Positions 1 through 10,108 of a stretch of 64,000 nucleotides of DNA are shown in pieces. Position 1 is the stretch's first letter. Each line of letters opens with the position of its first letter. The position numbers were made by a program, and so were the translations under genes. Location: positions 558,001-622,000 of the forward strand of contig JAFJTR010000007.1 of assembly GCA_022559985.1 (NCBI GenBank). The letters run 5' to 3'. A model generated the notes under the pieces. That model was not told the DNA's origin. It ran no database searches and saw nothing but the letters and a program-made list of their open reading frames with translations. This DNA comes from Parastagonospora avenae f. sp. tritici 18332-5. Lineage: Eukaryota; Ascomycota; Dothideomycetes; Pleosporales; Phaeosphaeriaceae.

Positions 1-183
1 GATGAATGTCAGACCACACCAATACTGTGTATTCGATTTCTTGCTGTATAGAAGTGACAATACATGTTGCCTCACACAAAGCGCAAAGCGCAAAGTAGAC
101 TTGTCGATGTCTCATGCAACGTGTACACCTTGCACTTCTCAAGCCTCGTAGGCCTGATTGCTCTTGTGTCCGCCCTATACAAT

Positions 184-853
184 TTATATACTAGACTCTT
201 GAATTCTCTCATACATCTCTGGCGTCCATCTTTCATGCTGGTCCTCCATCCAATCATGTATTTGTCTCCAGTCTCGGCATGTGTGTACAGTCCCTCCGCC
301 TGTAGCAACTTTATCCCCATTAGCTATCTTCTTACTCGTACCGCCCGGCTCCAGAGTCGTATCTGCTGCACACAAAATACCCTGTCTTAGGTAATGGAAG
401 CAGTGCGCGGTGTGGTCCGAACCATCGTCTCCGTTGACGAGCGCTGCGCGTATGTGGTTCAGACAGTGCATTTGATGCCACATAGACACGCCAAATGCGA
501 AATGTTCCTCCCCTAGAAATGCAAAGCCCTTCCCTGGAGGGCGAATCGCATTCCATTCAGCCCATGCGGGAATGCCTTCCATACCATAGTGAGCCGGATC
601 ATCATGGAAGGCGGCTTGGATCGTCCGGACCTTCAAAGGAAGCTCACGAGGTCGGTCGCCAACCAGAAAACCTACTATGTGTTAATCGCAACTTTGAGAA
701 GCTTTTGAGAAGTGTCGTACTATATTCGTGTGTCCCGCGGGTCAAGATGCGGAGAGAGAGAATGAGAGCGCCGAGATTCATAATGAGGCATGCGCTCAGC
801 GCAGCAACCAGAACGACAGACAAGAGTTTATTGAACATGTTGATGTCCTTCAT
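184..853 (-). CDS. UstYa-family (DUF3328) oxidase, likely RiPP peptide cyclase
   Basis: Two exons (853-721 and 674-184) joined across a 46-nt intron (GTACGA...ACATAG) give 207 residues. One hydrophobic segment (about residues 8-36) is an N-terminal membrane anchor. The two family signature motifs are present: HQMHCLNHIR near residue 111 and HTAHCFHYLRQ near residue 132, the paired HxxHC motifs thought to bind metal. The splice restores the usual EYIG...P.ELPL lead-in, which supports it. UstYa proteins catalyse oxidative cyclisation or cross-linking of core peptides in ustiloxin, phomopsin and asperipin pathways. It lies about 1.9 kb from a Kex2-repeat precursor on the opposite strand, which fits that role. 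I chose the ATG at 853; an upstream exon cannot be excluded. Confidence 0.85.
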
Positions 854-2668
854 AGAGTAATGTGCAGTTGTTTGGAGAAAACAGAGAACTCTCCAGTCAT
901 GAAACGGGTATGAGTACGCACCTGCGGCTGCAGGCCGTGTCAATTCTCTGTTGAATGGGTACCTGGTCTATCTGCAAAAGTGGGGACATGAGGAAGTGAA
1001 ATGCTGAAATGCTCAAGGATTTCTCGATAGTACCATCCTCTTTGACCAAATTCGTATATCATCAGTGACGCGTACAGCGCTAACTCAAGCGTGCAGAGAA
1101 GCATATGCAGGGCAGGCTTTGGCTCCTCCAAAGATCCCAATACTCCACACGCAGATAAGCTGCCAGTCATGCGGGGGGTTCGGAAGGATGAACTAATGCA
1201 TGTCAGAGTCCGTTAATTCCAATCACAATAGATCCGAGATCGCAGTGAGATTTGAGGAAACTCGGGCAACGCCCGAGGCGCCTATGTGGGTTCTTGGCAC
1301 CAGCGGGAGGCCTAAAGGATGACGGCAGCGGGAGGGGCCGATCTCATTCCCCTCACCAACCATTTCATCGCCCGAATGGATCATCTAAGGCGTGCGATTT
1401 TTCTTCCCGAGGTCTGTAGCCTGTCCTATCAGCGGTTCGTTGGCCCAACCTGATTGGCCGAAAGATAACGAAGAGGGAATGGTCCGGGTGAATACCAGGC
1501 CATGCTGGCGCCATATAGTGGGCTATCAGTGATGTCTTAGCTTGCTTGATGACACGCAAGACCATGACAAGCCTTCTTACCTTCCATATCGAGCCATAGT
1601 GCTGCTAGCCTCAAGCCTAAGGTTTACCTGTTGTACCTAGGTATAGTTTGCTACGTTTCCCGAGAGCCAGAGAGCCCGAGGATCTTCGCCATAATGTCCC
1701 TTCCATGGGCAAATGGGTCTTGGTATATGCAGTGTGTCAAGATGTACTATGATTCTTTGACCAAATTTGGAAGGTCCGAACATCCTACGTGCTCGTTCAC
1801 CACTAGCTGAACCAGCGTCTTCCAACAACGCTTCGGCATGCATAAAAGATACGAAGAGCATTTACTGCTTATCCACATATTCGCTACTGTCTTGGAACAT
1901 GCATCCACGGGATCTTATCAGCACGGGACTTCATGTCAACGGCCAGCGCTTCGCTTCGTAGCTCTGTGCACCTGGGGCAGGTTACGAAAAGCAGGGGAGG
2001 ACCCATTTTTCCTATGATCCAATAGTTGACAAAACTACTCCAGCTTTTTGCGAGATCTCAATGGATGGTCTAGAATATCTCTATTCAAAACGTTGGAAGG
2101 GCCAAAATTGAAGCTGGGTACCGCTAGTCTATCTATGGTACCTCGAGGTACGATATGACAGAACATACCAGTTCAGAATCGAGCCGTACCGTCGCGCGTG
2201 ACCCTAAAAATGAAAAGATTACGTTTCTCCACATCGTTATCAAGCTTCGCGGCACAAGCAGAATGCACATCGCAATCACTACTACTTTTGGGAACTTCCA
2301 AGGTTAGCTTGCTTCCAGGGTTTGAACGGATGTGGGTTGATCCTGTAGGAGTAACGGACACATGATAGACAGTCTACTCATTTAGAAAGTAAGACCGAAG
2401 ATGCACTAGGTCAGAACTTCTAGTTGCTCTCGTATTCTGTGCACATCAATTCACTGGAGTGCTTGCTTGCTCCACAATTTGGACGCAAGTATTTCCCTTA
2501 GTGCTATACCTGCATGCACCGCTGCTTCATGAACATTGCCCAGTCATGTCAGATGCAACTGCAAGAGAGCACTAGTCTGTGCCAACCTGTGAAGCACCCG
2601 AAGTCGACATTGACTGCCATACGGCCATTCTCTGTGTAAGAGAATTTGCTCATTCGAATGGCTAATTG
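854..2668. other. intergenic, no supported gene
   Basis: This 1.8 kb spacer separates the divergent UstYa and precursor genes and must hold both promoters. It has only short open frames (for example 940-1170 on the minus strand, with one hydrophobic stretch) that match nothing I recognise. Confidence 0.6.
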
Positions 2669-2676
2669 CATAAATA
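2669..2676 (+). promoter_or_regulatory. probable TATA box of the precursor gene
   Basis: CATAAATA lies about 90 bp upstream of the precursor ATG, a plausible distance for a TATA element giving a short 5' leader. Confidence 0.45.
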
Positions 2677-2766
2677 CCCAAGGGCTTGACAAGAATCAAT
2701 AGCATCCCATCAAGCTATCTCTTCGCCTCGATCACCAAAGGCATTCATTCACCATCAAAGCTCAAA

Positions 2767-3312
2767 ATGAGATTTACTGTTACTATGCTTGGCCTCACCA
2801 GCCTCGGCCTCAACGTTCTTCCTGCTCTCTCCGCAGCAGTTCCAAATGTTCACTTAGCTCGCCATGCTGAAGATGCAGTCAACAATGTTTATCGTCGTCA
2901 CACGGACGAGAAGAGACACGTCTACGCTCTAGACGACGACGAGGTCGCACCTGAGCAGAAGCGTCATGTCTATGCTCTAGACGATGACGAAGTTGCGCCT
3001 GAACAAAAACGACACGTTTATGCCTTGGATGATGACGAGATTGCGCCTGAGCAGAAGAGACATGTTTACGCTCTCGACGATGACGAAATTGCGGCGCCTG
3101 AGCAAAAGAGACATGTTTATGCTCTCGACGATGATGAGGTCGCGCCCGAACAAAAGAGACACGTCTTTGCTCTGGATGACGACGAGATTGCTCCGGAACA
3201 AAAGCGTCACGTCTATGCTTTGGATGACGACGAAATTGCTCCAGAACAAAAGCGTCACGTCTATGCTTTGGATGACGATGAAATCGCACCCGAACAGAAG
3301 CGACAGGCCTGA
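2767..3312 (+). CDS. Kex2-processed repeat precursor (dikaritin-type RiPP candidate)
   Basis: Single exon, 181 residues. Residues 1-23 are a signal peptide (MRFTVTMLGL...ALSA). A short pro-region contains RR at 43-44 and KR at 49-50. From residue 51 there are eight tandem repeats of HVYALDDDE(V/I)APEQKR, each ending in the Kex2 site KR, followed by QA and stop. Repeat 4 has an extra Ala (17 residues) and repeat 6 has Phe for Tyr. This is the layout of UstA- or PhomA-like precursors: secretory leader, then copies of a Tyr-containing core cut out by kexin in the Golgi. Codons differ at synonymous positions between repeats while the peptide is nearly constant, so the peptide appears to be under selection. 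The core could instead act uncyclised, as a pheromone-like or effector peptide. I used the ATG at 2767 because it begins the signal peptide. Confidence 0.9.
   Translation: MRFTVTMLGLTSLGLNVLPALSAAVPNVHLARHAEDAVNNVYRRHTDEKRHVYALDDDEVAPEQKRHVYALDDDEVAPEQKRHVYALDDDEIAPEQKRHVYALDDDEIAAPEQKRHVYALDDDEVAPEQKRHVFALDDDEIAPEQKRHVYALDDDEIAPEQKRHVYALDDDEIAPEQKRQA
2917..3303 (+). repeat. eight tandem 48-nt repeats encoding core peptides
   Basis: Eight in-frame units of 48 nt (one of 51 nt), each encoding a 16- or 17-residue segment ending Lys-Arg. Units differ mainly at third codon positions; units 7 and 8 are the most similar at the DNA level, suggesting recent duplication or conversion there. Confidence 0.9.
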
Positions 3313-3890
3313 GTTCTGGACGAGGGCGACACGGTGTGATTCCAGGATTGGTGACAACAGAAATCGCCATATCAACTACTCGATTGCAGTGAAACACCTT
3401 AACCACATACCAACAGCTCTATGTCCCTCTTTACGCGTTTGAATTTTGGCCACGTTCGTTACATAACAATAAATACATCACTGAACGGAATAAGTCATTT
3501 TTGATCCGCCTATCTTCCCTTGTTGTACGGTGCCTCTGATTCTCGGAAGATTTCGTCTTCGATTAAGATTCATTGCTTCTGTATACAATTGGTATCAACA
3601 CTACTTTTGGGCTGGAATTAGGTCGCCGTTCTTGATCAGGATAGTCAGCATGTACTTCAATATCACCTCGTCTGCTCCGACATGTATGCAAAAAGGGTGG
3701 AACAACAAGAATACGTGATGGTCGCGGGAGAGACCAATTCTACGAACTCTATCTACAGAAACTCATCTGGCATGGGGATAAGCGTTCTGTTGTTGGCCGC
3801 ACACATCGCCGGATGCTCTTCGGGTAGAGCCTCCATGTCAGCCATTCTGACGTCGGAGCACTACAGTTGCATCAGCATGAGCTCTACTGG
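3313..3890. other. intergenic, no supported gene
   Basis: Spacer between the convergent precursor and small secreted protein genes. The short frame at 3682-3906 has no recognisable features. Confidence 0.6.
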
Positions 3891-4406
3891 CTACGAGTCG
3901 GTCTGACCTACGTAGTATTGCACAAGTCTCGTCTTCGGATCCTCCGCCTCGAAGTACATGACGCCCATCTCTCCATTGTCAGTGTGGAATGGTATGGTCA
4001 CGTTGACACATAATTGCCCAGAAGGCTGAATAGGCACTTGCTGTAAGACGGTCTTGGTGAAGTCTTCTCTCTTCCTCGGTACTCTATTTTCAGTATAAAG
4101 AGCCGTTACAAGATCTCCAGGATGGCCGGAGAAAGAGAGGAAAGTACGGGAGTTGCGGGGGTATCGTTGCGGATTGTGCACAATCTCCCCTTCTCTAAGT
4201 CAGTCGACGATGCTGCCGGACTGAAGCCCGGAAGGGTACATACCGCAGAAAGGGCTATACCGATCTATCTCTGGTCGGGTCCTAGGGTTGGGACCACGGG
4301 ACAGCCATGGAAACTGGACGTGGAAGCCGGCATGAGCGGCAAAGATGAGGTTGATGTGGAGGGCAAGCAGAGAGGTAATTGCGATAATGGGTGATGGCAT
4401 TTTCAT
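3891..4406 (-). CDS. small secreted protein, possibly BIM1/X325-like
   Basis: Proposed exons 4406-4240 and 4194-3891 encode 156 residues. The unspliced frame has a TGA at 4195-4239, so an intron is needed. GT at 4239 with CTGAC-TTAG as branch and acceptor gives 45 nt and keeps frame, although GTACCC is a weak donor (a better GTATGT lies 4 nt upstream but breaks the frame). A signal peptide ends near AAHAGFHVQFPW, giving a mature N-terminal His followed by SRG...FCG. The later segment FSGHPGDLVTALY and GQLCVNVTIP resembles the order of motifs in BIM1/X325 copper-binding proteins. That assignment is tentative. If the splice is wrong the gene is broken. It sits next to the RiPP precursor. Confidence 0.45.
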
Positions 4407-4988
4407 AACGATGTTCAAATACAGGACACATCAGAGATCAAGGGGGGGATGAATCATGCTCAAAAATTCTGATGCCAGAGTCGGCCGGCTGCCGATACTC
4501 CACGTACGAGTCTTACCCTAACTCGCTTCAAATCCTGCCTCCCGTACCTACCAGAAACAGTCATCATGTTCGTGTTATCACTAACTGGGAATAGCTAAGC
4601 GCCTGAGGAGAGTGAAGTTAAATTTATGGGGACCCGGGCATGGGTTGGCTCAATCCCGCTAACATCGGTACTGCATGTAACATGCACGCAGCATGCAAGC
4701 GGAGTCGCAAGACCGGCCATGCCCGCAAGGGTCTGGCTCTAGTTGTTCTAACCTAACTAGGTAGCCGACATACATTACTGATAAGCACAGAAAGTGGGAT
4801 GGCTGCCGTATACTCCTCCAACTCTCGCGATGAGCAGTAAGGCGTGCCACTTGTTAGGCGTCATGCAGATGCGCTTTCTTATTGTGGAAGCTGTGAAGTG
4901 GCATTGGCGCCAGCGTCTGCTTTCGCCTTGAACTCGCTCAGTACGTCGCTGTTTCTCTGCCCTCTTTGTGCTCTCTAAGACCTTCGCC
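4407..4988. other. divergent intergenic region
   Basis: Shared promoter region of the secreted-protein gene (leftward) and the But2-like gene (rightward). I see no other gene in it. Confidence 0.55.
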
Positions 4989-5924
4989 ATGTTCTTCGAG
5001 TCCGAGTTCAATTCATCCAAGTATGAGCCCCTTGCCGCACACAACTGCGATGAAAGTACCACATCAACTCCTGAGAAGCGCTCGTCTTTAGAAGACGATG
5101 ACTCTGCTCACTTGCTTGCGGCAGAGGGAACTTTACCTGAAGTCGCGCCACCCAAGCAGGCTCAGCTTTCCAGACTCATTTTGTACTTCTCATTCGCCCT
5201 AGCACTGCTTTCAGCAGTAAATGTCGCTCTCCTGCCTACCACCCTGTCAAAGTATCAAGCATACCCGCTCTCCGACTCCTCGCTTGAGTCGCTCCCATAT
5301 GGCGATGCCAGGCTGGGTCTGGATAGGGCTGCCAAAATGATTCCCCCTCCCCAGGTCTACCACCATGCTTGGCCAGAAAAGATTGCACGTGTGAGTCGGA
5401 AACTGAAAAATGCCGTATGGGGTCAGGGAGTGCAGGTCTATATTACTGTCGAGGTATTTGACAATTACCTTGTAAAACCAATATTGGTACCTCTGCTGAT
5501 ATTGTCGAAGGACTCGACAATCATGCGCTTCCCTCTTCCTACATCCGGGGTGAATGCCTGCGCCATCTCCTGGCAGCCGCCTCCCGAGTTCTCCGCGCGT
5601 TCCAAGGACGTCACAACCAAGGGTGATATTTCAGAAGTTGAGATCTGGCAGCTTATCGCGCCCTCGCTCACTGTCTCTACCAGTATGGATGAACTCGACT
5701 TTGACAACTTGTCGTACTCGACTCTTCCTGTGCGCGGAGAGCTACTTGGCGTGCTGGACCTCACTAAAGAGCCAAATAGCACGACAGTCGAATTCGCCTG
5801 TCCAAGCGAGGCAGGAAGTCTTACAGTGGAGATGAGGTGCCAGCGTGTGGCATGCCACGTGAGCTTTATGCAGATTGAAATGGCGCCGAGCTTCGGGTTT
5901 CAGTTGATGAGGAGGAAGGAATGA
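4989..5924 (+). CDS. membrane-anchored protein with But2-like C-terminal domain
   Basis: The ORF is open throughout, but 5454-5510 has a good donor (GTATTT), a CTGAT branch and an AAG acceptor. It is 57 nt, so it leaves the frame open either way. Splicing gives 292 residues and places DSTIMRFPLP directly after VQVYITVE. The N-terminal 55 residues are polar, then one transmembrane helix (LILYFSFALALLSAVNVALL) leads to a luminal or extracellular domain with Cys residues. The segment VNACAISWQPP...EIWQL...VEFACPSEAG...CHVSFMQIE resembles the But2 C-terminal domain found in fungal secreted or wall proteins. Function unknown. I took the ATG at 4989; another ATG lies seven codons upstream. Confidence 0.6.
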   Translation: MFFESEFNSSKYEPLAAHNCDESTTSTPEKRSSLEDDDSAHLLAAEGTLPEVAPPKQAQLSRLILYFSFALALLSAVNVALLPTTLSKYQAYPLSDSSLESLPYGDARLGLDRAAKMIPPPQVYHHAWPEKIARVSRKLKNAVWGQGVQVYITVEVFDNYLVKPILVPLLILSKDSTIMRFPLPTSGVNACAISWQPPPEFSARSKDVTTKGDISEVEIWQLIAPSLTVSTSMDELDFDNLSYSTLPVRGELLGVLDLTKEPNSTTVEFACPSEAGSLTVEMRCQRVACHVSFMQIEMAPSFGFQLMRRKE

Positions 5925-6225
5925 GTGAAGCTTGATGGCTGTATTGCATCCGATAGTTGAAGATAATGTCTCGTTCGAATACGTGCCTTGTTGAAGTCCT
6001 TGTCCTCTGTGGCCCCATGTACTGCGATGGCTCACGAACGTGGTATCGGACCTGTGAGTTGCCATCTTCCTTAGCTTTTGAGAAGCTGCAAAGGTTTGAA
6101 GTTCCAATTCGTGAGTCAGTTATTACTAAAGAGGGTTAATAGAGCGGCTAAAATCGCGCATTGACGCGCAACCACTTCACCCATTCCCTCAACTGTCCTC
6201 TGCCTACCAAGCTGCCGTGTGCCCA
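5925..6225. other. short intergenic spacer
   Basis: About 300 bp of 3' flank and promoter between two genes on the same strand; nothing else seen. Confidence 0.5.
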
Positions 6226-7187
6226 ATGCATAACGGTTCCAAAATGGCTACCCAAACTGATGTCGATTCCATCGCCCGTTGCTCCTTACACGACCCCACT
6301 CACTTCAGCATTCAACAGTCTCAAACTCTTCACCGCCTTCTGTTGACGCAGCAGTGGAGCATCCCCGCTGGCTCCAAGTTGCTGGAACTAGGATGCGGAC
6401 AGGGAGATTGCACGGCAGTCCTTGCTCACAGCGTGGGCGAGCAAGGAAATGTGGTAGCAGTCGATCCGGCGGAATTGAGCTATGGTGCGCGCAGTCCCTC
6501 GGATTTCTTGCTCTTACTATATGACCTGTCAATTTTAGCAGACTGATGCTTCGTACAGGTGCGCCATATACTCTCGGCCAAGCACAGGACTACATCTCGC
6601 AAGGGCCGCTTGGTCAGCGAATCACTTGGGTCCAAAAAGAGCCGATGGACTACCTTTCTTCCCTGGCCAGCGGAACCAAGACCTTTTACGCAACAGTCCT
6701 CGCCCACAGCCTATGGTATTTTTCCACACCCTTGCTCGTTCTGGACACATTCCGCGCAATCAAGCGACACAGCGAGCGTCTACTTCTTGCTGAGTGGTCG
6801 TTGGTAGCGACGCACCCTTCTGCACAACCCCATGTCCTAGCCGCGCTTGCCCAGGCAGCTTTGGAGTGCCGTAAAGCCAAGAGCGTCTCCAACGTTCGTA
6901 CGGTGATGAGCCCAAAGAGGCTAACCGAGCTGGCCCTGGCTGCGGGATGGCAACTGGAGCGTGAGACTCGCATGCCATGCGGAGAAGGGCTGTTGGATGG
7001 ACAGTGGGAGGCGTCTGCTTGTCTTTCTTCGTCGTTCAAAAGGGAAGTCGATGAGCATGTGAGTGACGAAAGAGAGCGCGGGGTGATTCTGGCGTTGAGA
7101 GATGCGTGTGAGGCAAGCTTGGAGGTCGTTCAAGGGGGTCGCAAGGCAGTTCGGTCGATGGATGTCTGGATTGGTACGTTCACCTGA
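6226..7187 (+). CDS. class I SAM-dependent methyltransferase
   Basis: Exons 6226-6484 and 6559-7187, joined over a 74-nt intron that restores ELSYGAPYTLG, encode 295 residues. Motif I is clear (LLELGCGQGDCTAVLA), followed by the acidic strand end VVAVDPAE, so it binds S-adenosylmethionine in a Rossmann-like fold. The substrate cannot be told from sequence. It is the first gene of a run on the plus strand with a Baeyer-Villiger monooxygenase, EthD protein and acyl-CoA ligase, which suggests tailoring of a small molecule or peptide. The start could be 6226 or 6244. A GTACGT donor at 7174 could add a short third exon ending at 7347; I prefer the stop at 7187. Confidence 0.75.
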
Positions 7188-7845
7188 CCGGGTGGGCTAT
7201 TGTTTGACGAATTTTGCGCATCCAGGTCTAGATGAGCGCCACAAATGGTGTTTTCGCGGTTCCGAAACCTTATACTACCGAAGACGGCATCATACGGATC
7301 CATACCCACAAGATGAAACGTGGAGGAGCTGGGCAGGGTCCTGTTAGCGTGGCCTCGACTCAAAAGAGCAGAGCATGCGGCTCGTTACGCCGAGTCCCCG
7401 GAGTCTGTAATTAATCTAATAGCGATAGGCGAGCAAAGCGGTAACGCATTATCCTTTCGTGAACGAGCTCTCAGCAACGCAGCCCTGCTAATTCAGGGCA
7501 AAGAACTTAAACTTGACGAAATGGGATTGGCGTCTCCTAAAGCTGCTCGTGTATGACCTGATTGTAGACGTAACTCTCCAATTTTATATATTGGTTGAGG
7601 CTGCCATACGTCCTGATTGCTGGACATGTGGCGGGGGCGGGGTCGCTAGCATTCTGGTCGCGGGGCTAAGTCGGCCTCCAGTGCCCCTGTTCCTTCACCA
7701 TCTCGCTGCCGTGCATTAGTGTGCCCAGGCAGTGGCATAATACTACCGACGCATGCCCACCGCGGGCTGTAAAAGGCTCAGAAGTCCTGCTACTGTCCAC
7801 ACTCTTTGGTTCCCTTTACAACAGTTTCAAGTGCATTTTGTAGTC
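7188..7845. other. intergenic, promoter of monooxygenase gene
   Basis: About 660 bp without a supported gene, apart from the possible alternative last exon of the methyltransferase (7226-7347). Confidence 0.5.
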
Positions 7846-9727
7846 ATGTCTTCTGCGACAGAACAGACGATTGACGCACTGGTGGTTGGTGCAGGGTAAG
7901 CAATAGGAAATCGCGAATTTCGTGGCATTCTCGTGCTAATGTCACTGACCAGATTTGGCGGCGTTTACCAGTTGAAGAAACTCCGCGACCAAGGTCTGAA
8001 GACCAAGCTCATCGATGCTGCGAGCGATGTAGGCGGTACCTGGTACTGGTATGTCGCCGAAGCGCTCCAGAGCAAGCCGGAATTTATACCTAAGTACTGA
8101 TCAAATTTCGCGTTGCAGGAACCGTTATCCAGGCGCAATGTCAGAGTAAGTTCACATGCAAAGTGACCACCAGTTCTTTTCCCTAATATATCTATAGCAC
8201 CGCATCTTTCATGTACCGCTACTCATGGGACCTCGAGGACCTGCGAACATATCCGTGGAGTAATTCGTATGTCTCCCAGAAAGAGGTCCAGGGCTACTTG
8301 CGACATGTCTCCGAGCGACATGATCTGATCAAAGATATGGTTTTCGAAGCTGCTTTGGAGTCGGCAAACTGGGACGAGGCATCTTCCACCTGGATTGTTG
8401 AGACGTCCGCCGGCATCACTTTCCGAACGCGTTACCTGGTGACAGCGCTTGGCATATTGTCGAAGCGAAATGTCCCTGATATCGCTGGACTGTCGTCCTT
8501 TGGTGGAGAAAAGTTCCACACAGCCGCGTGGCCAGAAAATGTTGCACTGCAGGGAAAAAGAGTGGGTGTTATTGGTAATGGAAGTTCTGGTGTTCAAGTC
8601 GTCACTGCAATTGGCAAGAAGGAGGAGGTTAAACACCTCATCTCTTGTACGTTGTTTCCCTACGAAGAATTGCTTTGTGGACGTATACTGACCTGGCAAA
8701 TTTTGAAGTCCAACGCAATCCTCAGTACAGTGTACCAAGTGGTCTGCGCCCGGTATCGTCCTCAGAGCGCCAGGAGATCAACGAGAAATACCCCGAGATT
8801 TGGAAAGAAGCTTTCGACGAGAGCGCCTTTGCCTTTGGCTTCAAGGAAGCGAGTCGAAAGACATTTGACGTAGATGAGATAGAGCGCAACAGAATCTACG
8901 AAGAGGCATGGAACAAGGGCGGTGGATTCCGGTTCATGTTCGAGACATTCAGCGACATCACGATGGACGAAGCGGCTAACAAAGCCGCGGGCGATTTCAT
9001 CAAAGCCAAGATCCGAGAGAAGGTCAAGGACCCCGAAAAGGCGAGGAAGCTTATGCCATCAGAGTTTTACGCACGGCGGCCGCTCTGCGATACTGGCTTT
9101 TACGAACAATTCAACCGTGAAAACGTCGATATTGTAAACCTCAAGGAGACGCCCATCGAACGCATAACTGAGAAGGGTATTCTCACATCGGACGGCAAGG
9201 AATACGAGCTAGACGTTTTGATTTTTGCCACAGGCTTCGACTCGGTGGACGGTAGTTATACGCGCCTCGCCATCAAGGGCAAGGAAGGAACCTTGAAGGA
9301 TTACTGGAGCGCCGAGGGCCCTACCTCCTACCTCGGTGTCAGCGTACCCAGCTTCCCGAATCTTTTCATGCTTGGTGGTCCAAACGGCCCCTTTTCCAAC
9401 ATCCCGCCCGCTCTCGAGGTCCACGCCAGATTCATCAGCGATCTCATTGAATCGGCGGAAGCTAAGCGCAAAGCGGAGTCTGCGCAAGCACCAGTCATCG
9501 AAGCGACACGTGAAGCTGAGAAAGGTTGGACAGATCTGTGCAACCAAGTGAGTGCTGGAAGTCTCTTCCGTAAGACCGAATCGTGGATGTTCGCGGCGAA
9601 CATACCAGGGAAGAAACGTTACATTCAGTTCTGGTTGGGAGGATTATCAGGCTTCGGAAAACAACTGCAAAACATTGCAGCACAGGGCTGGAAGGGCTAC
9701 TCTATCACACCTGCAGCTTCATCATAA
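7846..9727 (+). CDS. Baeyer-Villiger-type FAD monooxygenase
   Basis: Five exons: 7846-7895, 7953-8048, 8119-8145, 8198-8646 and 8709-9727. All four introns are GT-AG and restore conserved motifs, giving 546 residues. The first FAD Rossmann motif is VVGAGFGG, followed by VGGTWYWNRYPGAMSD. The Baeyer-Villiger fingerprint FxGxxxHxxxWP is present as FGGEKFHTAAWP, followed by the NADPH-binding GVIGNGSSGVQ. Later motifs FQRNPQYSVP and FATGFDS also match the cyclohexanone-monooxygenase group. These flavoenzymes insert oxygen next to a ketone to make an ester or lactone, using NADPH and O2. Exon 3 is only 27 nt. The neighbouring hydrolase and acyl-CoA ligase could process the ester product. Confidence 0.92.
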
Positions 9728-10002
9728 ACTCTTAGTAGTGCGATACGGACGCCAATTCAAAGTTCATGGTTCATGTTATGAGAATGTCAACAGGCAGTGT
9801 AAATTTTCCGTTCCTTAAAGCTTTGGATTCCGGGAGCTTGTGATCTGACACGTCAAGTACAAACCAGGTATAGGATATACTAGGCTTGAGTGGGTCGAAG
9901 GCCAGAGCCGATGACTAGCTTCGGACGATGGCGATATGAAGTCTGGCGCGGGTGGAAGGATGGGCGTCGGAGTGGGGTTTCTTGAAGATGACGATCCATT
10001 GT

Positions 10003-10010
10003 TATAAAGG
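10003..10010 (+). promoter_or_regulatory. probable TATA box of the EthD gene
   Basis: TATAAAGG lies about 100 bp upstream of the EthD-like ATG, at the end of a 380-bp spacer with no gene of its own. Confidence 0.45.
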
Positions 10011-10108
10011 TCCTCAAGTTCCGCAACTTCTGCAAATCCAACAGCTTGTACTTGTCTTATCACAATACTACTCCATTGCAATTTTACTTTTCAACACATA
10101 TCTTCAGC

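Noticed and set aside
940..1170. Minus-strand ORF with a hydrophobic stretch, possibly an upstream exon of the UstYa gene
   Set aside because: No phase-correct splice to the UstYa exon and no family motif; left unannotated.
2917..3303. CRISPR-like or minisatellite array
   Set aside because: The repeats are contiguous coding units in a eukaryotic gene with synonymous variation, without spacers.
2879..3442. Several long ORFs overlapping the precursor in other frames and on the minus strand
   Set aside because: They are artefacts of the tandem repeat; the forward frame has the signal peptide, KR sites and conserved residues.
4195..4197. TGA followed by CTT, considered as stop-codon readthrough in the small secreted protein
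   Set aside because: The TGA can be removed by a 45-nt intron with branch and acceptor; readthrough would need much stronger evidence.
7226..7347. Third exon of the methyltransferase
   Set aside because: A GTACGT donor and CAG acceptor exist, but the extension is Arg/His-rich without family features, and the stop at 7187 gives a natural end.
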